A stretch of DNA of 64,000 bases, taken from contig KB445794.1 of the NCBI GenBank assembly GCA_000320605.2, positions 1,646,033-1,710,032 of the forward strand, given 5' to 3'. The notes below the pieces were generated by a model that saw only the letters and a program-made list of their open reading frames with translations, had not been told where the DNA came from and ran no database searches. Source of the DNA: Gelatoporia subvermispora B (taxonomy: Eukaryota > Basidiomycota > Agaricomycetes > Polyporales > Gelatoporiaceae). Positions 33,766 to 45,722 of this stretch are shown here, one piece after another. Positions within the stretch are counted from its first letter, which is position 1. Each line of letters begins with the position of its first letter. The translations under genes were made by a program, and so were the position numbers.

Positions 33766-35501
33766 TCATGAAGTGGATGCATCTATTTCCCCAGAAGGTG
33801 ACGCTGATGGAGCAGACTCGCGCATGAGGCGGCGCAACCACGCGAGTTCTGCCGCGAGCGTCCTACATCAATGCGAAATGTTAGTACAGCATCGCAGACA
33901 ACTGAAAGGGGACGCACTGCGCGGTTTTCCACGCGTTCTCGTTGTCTTTCGTGGTCTTGTCCATCTGTGTTCGCAATTCGGCAATTTCTTGCCTAAAGCT
34001 CTCTTCCATTTCTCTCCGTATTCGTTCGTTCTCTTCCTTCAGCCGTCGGACCTCCCCAGCAGCGCCTGCTTCCCTCTCTTTCCGTACGTCTTCCACGAGC
34101 TTGTTGTATTTCTTGCTCAACTCTTCCGCTTCACTCCGCACCTTTGCTTCTCTTCGTGACATTTCTTCGCGGAGTTTCGCCTGATCGGCTTGGAATGATT
34201 CTGCAAGCCCCTTCAAAGAGTCTCGTAGAACGATATACTCGCGTTCCGCCTTTTGTGACTTCGCAGTCGATTCAGTCAGAGTAGACTCCATCTCCCGGAT
34301 GGACTTCTTCGAAACAGTTGTTTCCTGCTTGAGTTGACTCTTGAGCGTTATCACTTCCGCCTCCGCCTTCCGTGCGCGATCAAGCACCTACGACGACAGC
34401 ACGATTCAGCACACTAAGAAACACAGACAAATGGCAACATCACCTCCTGCAACAACCGCTCCTTCCTCGCCACAACATTGTTCAACCCTTCGTTCTCCAG
34501 GCGGAGGCGCTCGCGGACGTCCTTCAGGTCCTCCGTCAGGCGCGTCAGCTGGCTCACCTGCCGCTGGCTCACGCGGAGCTGCGCCCTGGTGTTCTCGAGA
34601 GCGCCTCTCGCATCCCTCACGCCCGCTTGGAGGTCCGCCAGCACCCTGGTCGTGCTCCCGGGCGTGACCGATGCGCGGCGGTTCGGCGACGACGCAGGCG
34701 TCGCCGCGGATGCAGCGCTCAGGCCGCCGCCGTAGCCGCCGCCGTCCGAGGGCCCCTCTTCGGCCAGCGCGCGCGCGTTCCCTGTGTCCGCGTCCGTCAG
34801 CTGTCGTCTGCTCATCGATCGTGCGAGACGTGGCGGGGTTCCACAGAGACAGGTGGGACGGTAGGGTAGGGAGGTTGGGGATGCGGGAGCACTGACTGCT
34901 ACTGACCTACTGACGAAACGGGGATGCCTGAGCGACGTGAGGCTGGGGCTCGTGCGAGCAGAGTCAGGACGTACGGCTAAGTGTCCGCGTCGGGCTCGCC
35001 GCGCGCTTCCCAAAGGACGAACCCGTTGGTATGCCCTCGCGGATCCCGTTCTCCTCGCCAAACGAGAGGCGGCGTTCGTCACGGCGCGGAAGCGGGAGGT
35101 TTGAATCCGGACCTGCGAGGCCCTGGAGGATCTCGTAGCTGTGGCGCTTCTGGAGCCTGGGAGTCGTGTACGACGGCTGCGGGTCGAGTTCACTGGGCGA
35201 GAGTGGGGGCGAGCCGAGGATGCCTGGCGGGAGCGGGCGTGGGCCGCGGAGCACGACGTTCTCGAGGGTATGCAGCTGCGCCTGTTGGTGCCGGATGGAA
35301 TGGCGCAGTGTCGATATTTGTGTCCGGATTGCGACTGCGCGCGTGGTGAGTACCGAACGAGGTCGCGGGGCTGCGATGCTACGACGCACCGTTATCGTCG
35401 GCAAAGACTGGGCTCGAGGAGCGGCCCACTGAGAGAAGTGATGAGCGTGAGGATGGCCTGTCTCCCGTGCGCGGTGACGAGAGATATCCTGGTGATGACA
35501 T
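33766..35501 (-). CDS. Coiled-coil protein, possible She3-type RNA-transport adaptor
   Basis: The start ATG at 35501 gives MSSPGYLSSPRTGDRPSSRS and has an in-frame stop four codons or so upstream of the preceding sequence. The first part is Ser/Pro/Arg-rich, with AIRTQISTLRHSIRHQQAQL as an early helix. From about residue 200 on it is almost continuous coiled coil: LRLENEGLNNVVARKERLLQ, KKSIREMESTLTESTAKSQK, then EELSKKYNKLVEDVRKERE. The stop is at 33768-33766. The LEN...KKSxREMExxLxEST pattern recalls basidiomycete proteins named after yeast She3, which links mRNA cargo to a type V myosin; that is family resemblance, not demonstrated. The intron over 34,880-34,990 was placed by phase and is the least certain. 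Confidence 0.6.
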
Positions 35502-36004
35502 TGGGGCTATGCTCCGCGAGACTCGTCAGAGAAATCAAAAGATAGATGAGGAGGATGTGAACGAGGAGAATGCGAAGCGCAGTGCCGAGGAGGCCGCCGC
35601 GGGGGTTGTCCGTGCTACCTCGTGACGGTCTACCGTCGTCTACGTTGTCGCCGGCGATGTCTTGCTCACAGCTCAGTGGTGTACCTCAGTCAACCCAAGA
35701 AAGTCGGCTCTGGTCATAAGGGCAGTGCTTTTGGTGGTTTCAGCGTCTCTTGAAATGAATGTTTACACTTCACACGGCTCTTCTCACCGACGACGCTCCA
35801 TCTCATGCCTTGGCTTGGTCCTCCTGTTAACTTGCCCGCGAGATCTATGGAGACTGGCGTCATGTCCATTCCGTGCCTTGTCATACCAGATCTGGGACCG
35901 TAGACCTCTGAAATTCTCAGGATCATTCGCGTTCAACTCCAATGCACGGAAGCTCTCAACATCAAGCGATCCCGTTAACTCGGTATCAAAAGCCTATTCA
36001 TAGT
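35502..36004. other. Intergenic
   Basis: 5' side of the coiled-coil gene and 3' side of RING gene 1. No gene or signal recognised. Confidence 0.4.
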
Positions 36005-37368
36005 CTATCTACCCATCCTCTGGCGAGATCCGAGTTGTACAGCGCCCTTGACTTTACCCTGTCCATCCAGAGAAAGGGGGAACAATGCTGAACTCGTAGT
36101 CGCTGCAGGGGCAAGCTTCCGTTTCTTTGCACCTTGGTGCGCTGACAGATTCCAGTCTGTACCAAACGTTGGGCGGGCAGGAGGGCGTAGATCAGGCGGA
36201 GCTGGTGGAGGGACGTGAGTTGCTATGGAGGAAGTGGCTGCAGGATTGACGTAGAGGTCGTCGAGGTCGTCAGTGTCTTCGAAAGTGTGGTCGAAATCGA
36301 TGACGAGTGAGTCCTAGGCTCATTAGTTAGCACGAAATGGTGGTGCTCTGGACAATGAAGCAAACCTGGGTATCTTCGGTCTGGTATATAGGTGTGTCCT
36401 GAGGCATATTTGCCTCCATTGTGATTCGACGGCTACGACGCAGTGACTCCTTGGCCTCCTCCAGCTCTTCTTCAAGTTTCTTGACCTTCTCTTCCCGCTT
36501 TTTCGCCTGTCCAGCCCCGCAGTCCGTCACAATAGTAGCACCGGCAGTAACACAAAACACACCTTCTCTTTGTGTGCAAATATGAAGTTCTGGAACTTCT
36601 GTGTCTCTGCCCGTTGTTCTTCGAGCTGGCGAGTCAGTGTGCCGGTAAGCCTGTCCTTGGTTGCCAAACGATCAGCGAGGTGATCTATGTCCTCCTTCGC
36701 TCTTTCGGCGGTTGCCAGAGCCTCTTGAGCCACCGTCTCGGCGTGTGTCCGGTTCTCTTTCTCTGCTGCAATCTCAGTGTCCCTGGCCCTGAGCGTCTCT
36801 TTCAGCCTGGAGAGTTGGGTCCGATATGAGACGACTTCTTCAAAGAGCGGTTGCACCCGTTGGAGGAAGTTGGCAAAGGCAAGGACGAGTGACTAAGTAC
36901 GCCTGGATGAGATTTGTAGGTCGGCGGTCGCTATAGCATTGAACACGGACCTGTAGCCCACATGGGCCGTCTAGATATTTCATAACGTCTCTCAAACTGC
37001 ATTCAGTATCCTTCACGGATGATGGGGTGGATTGGGCATTGAGTACATCGAGTGGTCCTTTGAGGCTTTCTACTTGCTGTGCTAGTTGGTGTGCTGGACA
37101 CGCGCTTTCTTGCGAGGACCCGTCTGCATTATGAACGGATACGTAGATCGGATGGACTTCCTTCAACGGGAAGACCTTCCGACAAGTAGGACAGTGGATG
37201 TTGCCACGGGTCACCGGGAGCTTCTTGATTGATTCTGCGCAGTAACCATGCCCTACGACACGATGAGGGCGGACGCGCCATTCACCTATTCGTATACGCA
37301 CCGCACTTCAGGAACTGGAAGGTCGCGAGGGGATGGTGGTCTAGACAAATGTTGCATTCCAACTGCAT
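36005..37368 (-). CDS. RING/coiled-coil protein 1 with an altered RING
   Basis: Probable E3 ubiquitin ligase-like protein. The start ATG at 37368 gives MQLECNICLDHHPLATFQFL; the intron is removed at LKC|GHGYC. The RING reads C-x2-C...C-x-H-x2-C-x2-S...C-x2-C: the sixth ligand, normally Cys, is Ser (GHGYCAES). It is followed by long coiled coils (SYRTQLSRLKETLRARDTEI, KREEKVKKLEEELEEAKESL) and a C-terminal tail with KKRKLAP and GSRQRMGR; the stop is at 36007-36005. The missing ligand may weaken zinc binding, or another residue may substitute. Its two neighbours at 37.8 and 39.7 kb share the same RING-then-coil plan. Confidence 0.75.
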
Positions 37369-37848
37369 TGGTCAAGTCGCGATTCCGGACTGCGCGTTTG
37401 TGATGTTGTGTAGTAGACCTGGGGAGATGTACGACAGGATCTTCTTCTCCAGGTTTATATGTACACAGCTCCAGGATTATACCTCCACAGTTCAGCCAGG
37501 CATGTGGTATCAAAGGTCCTCGTATGTGGATTTGTTCGGGTTCGCGTTCTAGAGGACGCGTGAGGTGCGCGACGGCGCGTTCTACTTCTGACAGGTTGCG
37601 CCACAAGCGCGACGACTTACCAAATTCCGCGTGCCAGCAAGTTTCAACAGGTCTTGCTCGCAGAGCTGCCTCATTCTGCTGTAATCAAGGTTGATATCAA
37701 TTGTCACACCGGGCTGCTCTCAGCTATAAAATCACCAAAGCATGGTGGTCAACTCTGCTTCTCATAACATCCATACGTGACGCTCCGCTATGTAACCAAC
37801 ACACAATATCTAAGTCCTAGATCATATCTACTCCATATCCTCTGGGTA
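37369..37848. promoter_or_regulatory. Upstream region of RING gene 1
   Basis: Short gap to the 3' end of RING gene 2, with several open frames but none supported. A TATAAA-like stretch near 37,724 (GCTATAAAATC) lies on the plus strand, opposite to either neighbour's direction. Confidence 0.35.
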
Positions 37849-38911
37849 TCAATCCAACCTCCGGCTTCTCAAGATGAATGGAACAGGGCTTGGCTGCGAA
37901 TCTCTCGGGTCGCTACTCGGAGAGAATATGTCGCCCGTATGCGTTCTCGAGCTGCCCGACGCGCTGCTAGGCCCGGCAGTCGAAGAATCGTCCTCGTCCT
38001 CAACCGGTACGAGTGCTACCCGATCATGTGCTATCCGCCGCCGTTTTGCTGCAGGCGATCCCCAAGGAGTGACAGCACTGCTGCGGTTTGCCCTCGCCTT
38101 CTCAGGGTCGAATGGCGACCCGAGCAGCCGTGGCCGCTTCTGGATGCGGAGCATCGGTCGAATCGAGGATGCTTCGATGCGCGAAAAAGGGTTGCACCCG
38201 GGGAACAGTCTGCGGTACGACGGCCCTGCATCTGGAGTCGACTTCTCCGAATCCTTACTATGTGTCAATAGGGCATGTCAGCAACCCTGAACGACGTACT
38301 ACGAGTGGACGTGGGCGACTCACGCGTCCTTCATTTCCTTATACTTGCGCTTCACGTTGTCATACTTGCCGCGCAGCTCCTGCATTTCCTTCTTCAGCTT
38401 GTCGACCTGGAGTCGCACGGCTCTCTCGCCCTCGGCATGCGCAGAGGAAGCTATGAGCGCCGCCTCGCATCGATCCAGGAGGAGCGTCTTGTCCCGCTCC
38501 AATTCTCGCACGCGGGTACTGAGCACAGTGATCGTGTCTTCAAGAGCCTTGCTAGAAGCTGATGGGCCGTCAAGAAAGACTCGACGAACGCCCGGCATTA
38601 TAAACTGGTGGTGTTTCAAAGAAACGAAGCGCAGATCCGGTATCGCTGCAAGCGGTGTCAACACGCTAGTACAATGGAAGTCGGAAGGCGGACCGCTCAC
38701 CGATGCAAAATTCCGCTCTGCATGTGGGACATGACGCGTTCAAGCCATCTGAGCTCGCGTCCACGTGTGCAATGAGGCATTTTTCGCAGTGTATATGACC
38801 TGCGCAGGACGAAGTTCAACAACGCGCGTCTAGCCGGCCACATCGCCCAGACGCACCGCACGGTGTCGACACCGGGTCTTTCAAGTCGTCCAAGCAGATA
38901 GAGCAATTCAT
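37849..38911 (-). CDS. RING/coiled-coil protein 2
   Basis: The start ATG at 38911 gives MNCSICLDDLKDPVSTPC; the intron splits CG|H, and the RING continues GHIHCEKC...CPTC. All eight C3HC4 ligands are present. A central coiled coil (VLSTRVRELERDKTLLLDRC, LQVDKLKKEMQELRGKYDNV) is followed, after an intron near 38,310, by a basic/Ser-Pro tail (AAKRRRIAHDRVALVP) and the terminal FILRSRRLD, stop at 37849. The tail contains a plausible nuclear localisation signal. Likely a ubiquitin ligase; partners unknown. It is divergent from RING gene 3. Confidence 0.8.
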
Positions 38912-39732
38912 AGCGATGTATCAAGAATTAGTTCGAGCAGTCTAAGCGTGTATGATGAACGAAGATAGCTCAGGGCCACAAAGTTGGGGAGCCACTGAGT
39001 GGAATGGCGAAGAGCAGCCAGACGCGTCAACCGACGCGTACGCGCAGCAGTTAACCGCGGTCGCGATCATGTGATCGCGTATACACGCGCATCCCACGCC
39101 CACGGTCGGGCATCACCTAGATCCCGCCTGGGCTCCTCCTCGACTGTTCTCCTCTCGTCTCGTTCCTGTTTTCAAACGCTGGCTCCGTCATTGTCGCAAG
39201 TTCGCTGTTTCTCTCTTGGGGATGTTTTTGGATAGTGCGATCTGTTGTACTGCAAACTTACCCCTCAGTCAAACTCAGGCTAGCTGCGGCGATGTCGCCG
39301 AACCGTGGCGTCTGAAGAGTCGGCTTTCGGTGTTCGCAGTTTAAATGAATGGGGCCACTCAAGATCCTGGTTTTGCTGCCGTCGCCTGTCAGATGTTACC
39401 AATTTCAGCCGCCGAAGCTCGGCGTATGTCGCAGCACCTCTTCGTATCAGTTCGCATCCCGTGGAGGCCGCACATTGCCGCACATAGGAAGCAGGCAACG
39501 TACTGCAAGCGGTTGATATATCATCCCGCGTCGAGTATCCACTCGGTCATTCTGGACCAACAAGCCCTCTCGCAATTGCCTTCTGTGGGTGCCTACGCCA
39601 GATGCTTGTCGGTAGACCTCGGGGTGCCCCATCCTAAGGCTTCCGTGGCCCCTCTATCCTGGGGTGTATAAATGAGATGCAGGCTGACGCCGCTCCTCAT
39701 ACAACTAACATCTCAACACTCTGCACACGCGA
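38912..39732. promoter_or_regulatory. Divergent region between RING genes 2 and 3
   Basis: 820 bp between two start codons pointing outward. A TATAAA at 39,667-39,672 lies 61 bp before the RING 3 start, a sensible core promoter position. Confidence 0.5.
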
Positions 39733-40699
39733 ATGCCCACCTGTGTTATCTGCTTGGACACACTCAAGGACCCGGCTGCCCTGCCTTGCGGTGAGTCCGC
39801 ATAATCCATCCTGGTGGTAACCTTCCTCATGATTGTGCCCGCAAAGGGCATGTATTCTGCTACGGCTGTATCACTAGAGTTGCCGCTGCGGTGACGCCCT
39901 ACACCGCTCAGCACTTCTGTCCAACATGCAAGCACCCGTACATGACAAGTGAGTATAGCCGTTGGCACCGCCCATCAGCAACCCTCTAACACGTATGCAA
40001 GCAGCTCAGCTTGATCCTGCTTTCATCCCTACATATCTTCGACAGCACATCACGCCGTCTGTGCGGAAGCTCCAGCTCGACTACACTATGCCCCCGGGAC
40101 CGGCAAGCGCATCGCCGAATGACATAGACGCGCTCCGTGCCGAGAACGCCTCATTGAGGACATGCTGCTACGTCTGGCGGAGACGAGCAGCAGTACATGC
40201 GTCGGCTACCCTCGGGCTTGTCGGGCTTGCCCGATTGACCCGGGACCACGCCCTCAAGCTCAAAGCCGAGAAGGACATGATGCAGTCCAGATACGACGAG
40301 CTGAAAAAGAGATACGATATAACACAGTAAGCAAGCATTTCCGTCTCACTCCACAGGGACATCGCTGACGGATCTCTGCTCAGAGTGTATCCTGCGTACT
40401 CCCGTCACTCGCCGTTCTGTTCCCATGCGGATGATGAGGCGATGGACTCGGACTCGGTCCTTTGCGATGAGTGCCGACGTGCTGCTTCCCGGTCGCCCTC
40501 ACTCGCTCGTCTCCCTTCACCTTCCCCCAGCGAGAAAAGCTACTACTCAGAGTGCTCCGAATGCTCGCTCGGCAAGCGCAGGCGAGCTCGATCCTTGGAA
40601 CGTCCGCGGAAGCGCCCCACCCCCGCATCGCGCTCGTCATCAGTGCCGCCGAGCGACAGTTCGTCAGCTACCCTCGTCAAGACAGAAGTATCTGTTTAG
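39733..40699 (+). CDS. RING/coiled-coil protein 3
   Basis: The start ATG at 39733 gives MPTCVICLDTLKDPAALPC; the intron again splits CG|H, as in RING genes 1 and 2. The RING is complete: GHVFCYGC...HFCPTCK. Next come DPAFIPTYLRQHITPSVRKL, a short coil (LKAEKDMMQSRYDELKKRYD), and after the last intron an acidic/basic Ser-rich tail with a second Cys cluster (LCDECRR, ECSECSLGKRRRARS) and the end KTEVSV, stop at 40697-40699. The shared intron position suggests that the three RING genes come from one ancestor by local duplication. Probable E3 ligase. Confidence 0.8.
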
Positions 40700-41340
40700 C
40701 AACATCCCTCGTTCACATTTTTCTCCGAGCCACTTTTCAGCGGCGCGGGCGCTGTTCGATACGAAATGGATTGGCGCTGCGGACGGTATCAGCTCGACGA
40801 TTCCTTTTCAGAAATCTTCGCTAGCAACGGGCAAATGCATCCGAAATATTCAGGCAGGACACTCTCCGGCGATTCCCTGATTTTTCTACACACCCCTCAT
40901 CTTATGTTTAACCCCACGATATGCGCACTGTATCAGCTGTAATCAGCGTGTATGTTATTGTATTCTTTCAAGCACCCACAGTACCCAACTCGATGCCACC
41001 GATGTAGGATTGTCGGACTAAGGCATCTCGAGCGGCGAGAGTCGGAGCGCGACGTACGGCACCCCACCTCCGATAGAGGGCTGCCTGTGGAAGACTAGTG
41101 CATAGCGATAGACGTCGAGTGCTCTTCGACCTCGGTCATTAACCCTGGGCCCTTTGGGCCCTTGACGCTTAGGCTATCAGCTGCGTTCATTTCAGACTCT
41201 GGGATGCCCTGTAGAATTATTTCTAGAGCATAGTAGATTGACATGCTGGGAAGCACATGGCAATCGGCGGGGGATTAAAAGGAAGACATTATCGATCATC
41301 ATCATACCGCTGAGTACTTGGTCGCCAATGTTGCCTATCA
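40700..41340. other. Intergenic
   Basis: AT-rich 3' side of RING 3; contains a GGGCCCTTTGGGCCC palindrome near 41,148. Remnants of the missing BTB 3' half were looked for here and not found. Confidence 0.4.
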
Positions 41341-41868
41341 CTATCGTACACATTCTTGTCCGGTCCGAGGCATCAGTCGTCTGCTCAGAATCTCATTATT
41401 CATACCAACTGGACGTAAGCGCTGCGCTGCTACCTTCGCAAGCTCCTCCGCTTCCTCCATCATGTACTTGCTCGCGGCACCCAGTACAGGTCTAATTTCG
41501 CTTGGTGATGTGAACTTCGGGTCCGCGACAGGATAGCACAGGAGCAAGGGGCTGTCCATCGTTGTACTGTCTTCCGACATCTCCATCACCGCAATGTCAT
41601 CGACCTTTGTGGACGACGAGGCTTGTTCGGCAGTCTGTGGCCCCTTGGCTTCTGCGTTCTGAGGAATGCTGAACATGTCTTCGAAGACAGGTGAAGCTTC
41701 CATCAAAATACAGCGGCGAATCCGGAAGTGTACGCGATCACTGGCTCGGAGAACGGCATCGGCAGCGGATTTGTTGAAAGGGTACTGAGCTTCTTTTATG
41801 TTCAGGTTGAAATTATCGATAGAACTGTCTTCGGAGGGCGCAGTAATGCTACTTGGTTCTGATAGCAT
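41341..41868 (-). pseudogene. Truncated BTB/POZ protein
   Basis: The start ATG at 41868 gives MLSEPSSITAPSEDSS. The BTB core is clear: ADAVLRASDRVHFRIRRCIL, MEASPVFEDMFSIPQN, LLLCYPVADPKF, LGAASKYMMEEAEELAKVAA. It then ends after QRLRPVG at 41341, in the place where the neighbouring gene continues with a second BTB domain. It is either a single-BTB gene with unseen exons or, more likely, a 5' fragment of a tandem-BTB gene. Confidence 0.6.
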
Positions 41869-42339
41869 CAACTCCAATTTTTTAGACGATCTATGTGAAC
41901 GTGATTGGATGGAAGAGAGTAGCGAAGCCTCGCTGGCAAACAAAGTTGGAGGCGGCTGCTATACGGAGGATAGGATCGGAGCGAGAGCAAGCTTTTGGCG
42001 CGCGCTGACGACCAGACGCGACTCGTCTGTCGAGTCAGCCACGTTTACAGACCCACATCGCGTTTACCTCTACTCCTGAGACGCGTCACACTTCGAAAAT
42101 ACATATAGTACTATCGCCACATATACCGAATCAACGCAGCAGTCTGGAGACACGAAGCCGACCTTGGCAAACAAGAATCTGTCAGAAATTCATATGACGA
42201 GCTCGAAAGCGGTCCTTGAGAAACTTGGAACGGAGTGGAAACATGTAGGTATCGTAATCGAGGAAACTTGAACAGACTTGGAATATATTGTACAAGGGAC
42301 GATATCTGTGATCCTGCCTGCCTCTCGCGGATAGCGAGC
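41869..42339. other. Intergenic between BTB genes
   Basis: No gene recognised. Confidence 0.4.
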
Positions 42340-43932
42340 TCAGTTCACCTCCAATGGGACCTGGGCAATCCAGTGAGTGTCGAGAAGCCCATACAAAACG
42401 GGTGGCGGGGTGGAATTCAAACTCACCGCGTACAAGGCAGCGTCGACATGTGCAGCAAACCGTGTGATAAAAGCTTTGAGATGCGCAGTCGCCCAACGAC
42501 CGCAGTTCGAGCATGATGACGCGCCGCGTACTGCGTCATTGAACCTCTTGTCATTCAGGACCGTGCTTCCGCAAGGCCAGCGCTTGAGGGCCAGCGCAGT
42601 CTCGTGCATGAAGTTCGCAAACCAAAGACGGGGGGCGTCGGATGTTAGCGGTCTCCGTGAATCGTCGCACTCGCAGAGAACACATGCATTCCAGATGTAT
42701 CCTCCTTCTCTGGCCATCGGATGAAGATCCTCGCCCGCAAGTGAAAATGCGAGGCGGCTACAGGTTCTGCGGTACTGCAGAAGTCGGAAGTAAGCTGCAG
42801 CAGACAGGTTCTCCATAAACCTTTCGATCTTCCATGTGTGCTCGAAGTTCTCATTTCTCCGGAGGTATTGCCTGGCAGCATACCTCGCCTCGTTCTCGAG
42901 GCCATTCGCGCACGCAAGTGCGTATCCTGCGAACTCTAGGTCCTCGTCGGCATCCGCATTATCGACGAAGGTAACCAAGGCGGCACGGAGCTTCGTGAGT
43001 GCTGCCTGCATGCCATACTTCCTGGCTGGAGGGAGCAGCTTCTGGACATACGAGTACAATGGCCGTGCGTCAATGTCGATGGGGTAACAGAGACACAGTA
43101 GGTTGAAGAGGATCCCACTTTTTTCGGGAACCTCTAGAAGACGTATGTGACGTGCGGGATCGACGTCGTGGTTTGGTAAGTCGTCGCTCGAACCGACTAT
43201 TCGCTCGTACAGATTTGGCGCCGCGAAATACAGCACTTGCGTATGGACATGAAAAAGAAGTCCGTCAGAAGACCGCAAAGCTGCGTCACTGATGGATGTC
43301 CTGTCGAATGGGTACGCGGGTGGGCTGTCGAGGCAGTCGACGTCATCGACTGGGGTAGGTTCACGAGTCTGTTGATCGAAGAGATTGCGATGCGTGCCAT
43401 CTGTGTCCACTGACAACAAACGGAAGAGCGGAATCGCTCTTACTGTCTTCAAGCTTGCGACTGGCGCCGTCGTGTCCCCGGCATCCAATTTTGCTTGTAT
43501 GTGTGTACGAGTGCCCTGTGCTTCAGACTCCAGCTGATGCCGCGCGGCAATGGCAAAAACCTCCAAGGGATGCGACGCCGTCATCGCGGAAAGCTGACCT
43601 TCCATCACGGAGCTCGCATGTTCCATCATGTACTTCTTAGCGGCATCCAAGACGGATCCTACCAGATGGACGGAGTCGAATATGGGAGGTGTGACCGGAT
43701 AGCACAGCCTCAGTAGACGATCGACTGTAATGCCATCCTCTGTTACATCCACCTCCTGGAGCTTGCGGTCCCTGGACGCGTTCTGCACCCCCTGAGGGAC
43801 AGTGAACATGTCCTCGAAGACCTCAGAGGCCTCCTCGAGGATACTCCTGCGAACGCGAAATTCCACGCCATCGCTTGACCGAATTATCGTGTCTGCATTT
43901 GGTTTGTCAAATGGGGGCCCTGCCGGTGCCAT
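42340..43932 (-). CDS. Tandem BTB/POZ protein 1
   Basis: Protein of about 530 residues in one exon, starting at the ATG at 43932 (MAPAGPPFDKPNADTI); an apparent upstream extension would need a GTG start. The first BTB is near residues 10-150 (TIIRSSDGVEFRVRRSILEE, LLRLCYPVTPP). The second is from about residue 210 (SISDAALRSSDGLLFHVHTQ, LLCLCYPIDIDARPL). Each is followed by a helical MATH/BACK-like region, then a C-terminal Cys-containing part (CVLCECDDSRRPL, CSNCGRW) and the end PLEVN. BTB domains mediate dimerisation and often Cullin3 adaptor roles. The duplicated arrangement is common in agaricomycetes and its role is not known. Confidence 0.8.
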   Translation of the reverse strand: MAPAGPPFDKPNADTIIRSSDGVEFRVRRSILEEASEVFEDMFTVPQGVQNASRDRKLQEVDVTEDGITVDRLLRLCYPVTPPIFDSVHLVGSVLDAAKKYMMEHASSVMEGQLSAMTASHPLEVFAIAARHQLESEAQGTRTHIQAKLDAGDTTAPVASLKTVRAIPLFRLLSVDTDGTHRNLFDQQTREPTPVDDVDCLDSPPAYPFDRTSISDAALRSSDGLLFHVHTQVLYFAAPNLYERIVGSSDDLPNHDVDPARHIRLLEVPEKSGILFNLLCLCYPIDIDARPLYSYVQKLLPPARKYGMQAALTKLRAALVTFVDNADADEDLEFAGYALACANGLENEARYAARQYLRRNENFEHTWKIERFMENLSAAAYFRLLQYRRTCSRLAFSLAGEDLHPMAREGGYIWNACVLCECDDSRRPLTSDAPRLWFANFMHETALALKRWPCGSTVLNDKRFNDAVRGASSCSNCGRWATAHLKAFITRFAAHVDAALYAVSLNSTPPPVLYGLLDTHWIAQVPLEVN

Positions 43933-45722
43933 GACAGTATGCAAGGTGTATGGTATCACCGGAGTGCAGCGGAATATATTGCCTTAGGTTACGAGGGTGG
44001 GTAGGCTAGATGAGCCGCGATACGCTCGCTGCCCATGCTATGTCATATGCGCGTCTGTCGAACACGCGTAGTACGTGTGCCCACGAGGCTAGAAGCTCGA
44101 AATTGTCAGAAAAAGGCCTGCCTGTCAAGTAAAGAAGTTCCTATATCGGGGCGGCGAAATTCATTTGGGAAGCACTAACAGCAGATAAGGGATGGCAAGG
44201 CTGCTGCAAAGTAGTTGCACTGGGCTAGTGAGCGAGGCAATGTTGATGTATTCGCATCACCAATTCAGCGCAACGCTTCTGATTGGTATCATAGTAATGA
44301 ACGAGACACTATCCGGTGAGGTAGTCCGAAAAAACGCACATAGAAATACACAAAGCGCTGGACAGGCGTCGATGACTCTAGACCACAATCACGTGTATGA
44401 CAGCTGCCTGCACGAAACGGGATATGGGGATGTCGAAAACGAACAGGCGTGTCTTATACTGTGCGAATAGCCTTACTCACAGCGTCGGTCAAGTATCAAC
44501 TCGATAGCCTCCCGATCCCATTCCCGAGCAAATCGAGGATACGACTAAAGTATATATCTATACATGATCAGACATCATCTCCATTGAGTCGTGTCTTTGC
44601 CTGCCATTCAGCGCTGCAGAATCAATCTGCACTGCTTGCGTTATCGACGCTTATGAGAGGATCTTCATTGGCCAAATTCGGATAGGATAGGATAGGATAA
44701 AATTACCACGGCATGGTCCCACGCTGGAACGCCGGGATGTCAGGTGTTCTCGCCAGTATTTGCTGCCCCCATCGCAACTCTACGTTGTACCAAAGATGAC
44801 ATTGGTGAATTTCTTCCACCGATACGCTGGCGACAAGATAAAACAAAACATATGAGGGAATATCAACATATCCCGGGCGGCTGGTTGGTCTCCCTCATCT
44901 GCATAGCAACGATGTATCCCAACCGAATACAAGAACGTACGATCGCGACACATTGCCCGATAGCTTTCTCAGTGCCGTGCGATGTTGTGAGTACTTAACA
45001 TATGGAGATGCCCTTGTGCGTCTGGAGACTGTGGACAAGGGGTTGAGCGGCGATGCGACAACCTACTGACGCCGATGGGAGACTTCCGAGGGCTGCGCGC
45101 CAAAGCAACACCCACAGGAACAAATTCAGAGTGTTTGGTCCTGGACTTCTCTTGTAGCGCTCATCAACTTCCGCCTACGGCACATTCCTGACATTAGGAT
45201 GGTCTGTGTCCTTGACCTTCAATTCCTACGTCGATACAGCAGAATTTCAAGACCCCACTTTCGAATCCGTAATGCTGGCGAAGGATAACGCCTCAATGTA
45301 GTAGGGTCGCGCCGGTATGCACTCCTGGATGATTCGACTGACGCGGAAGATTCTCCAGCGCTGGGACCCGTTCAGCCCCGCTCTGAACCGTCGGAGAAAT
45401 GAAGAAGTTTCCTTGACAACAGGCGAGTCCCGGAATTCTTGTGCTATATTCGACGATGTGGCGATAAACTTCGCAACCCACGGCGTCCGAGCCCCGATAT
45501 GGTACAGGTCTGCGGGTAGTTGCACGGCAGCATCAGATAAAGAAACGAGGCCCTTCTTCTTGACGCGGGAAGGTTACTCCGAGGGTTCGACTTGACAGTA
45601 TATAAACAAGCCATCGGCGACTGTGGCTACCGGTACTCGCCCTCTCCTCTCGTCAGCAGATCTCACACGTTGCGCATAGCTTGTACCACCCCAATCACAA
45701 TCTGGCCGTGCGCATAAAAGCC
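43933..45722. other. Intergenic, 1.8 kb
   Basis: Contains a short GGATA pentanucleotide tandem (about 44,680-44,698) and a TATAAA at 45,601-45,606, 117 bp before the LRR-like gene. A minus-strand frame at 45,247-45,525 is not supported by splice or family evidence. Confidence 0.45.
45601..45606 (+). promoter_or_regulatory. Candidate TATA box
   Basis: TATAAA inside ACAGTATATAAACAAG, upstream of the gene starting at 45723, at a distance allowing a short leader. Confidence 0.4.

Noticed and set aside
45247..45525. 92-codon minus-strand frame before the LRR-like gene
   Set aside because: No recognised family, no second exon and it covers the likely upstream region of the next gene.
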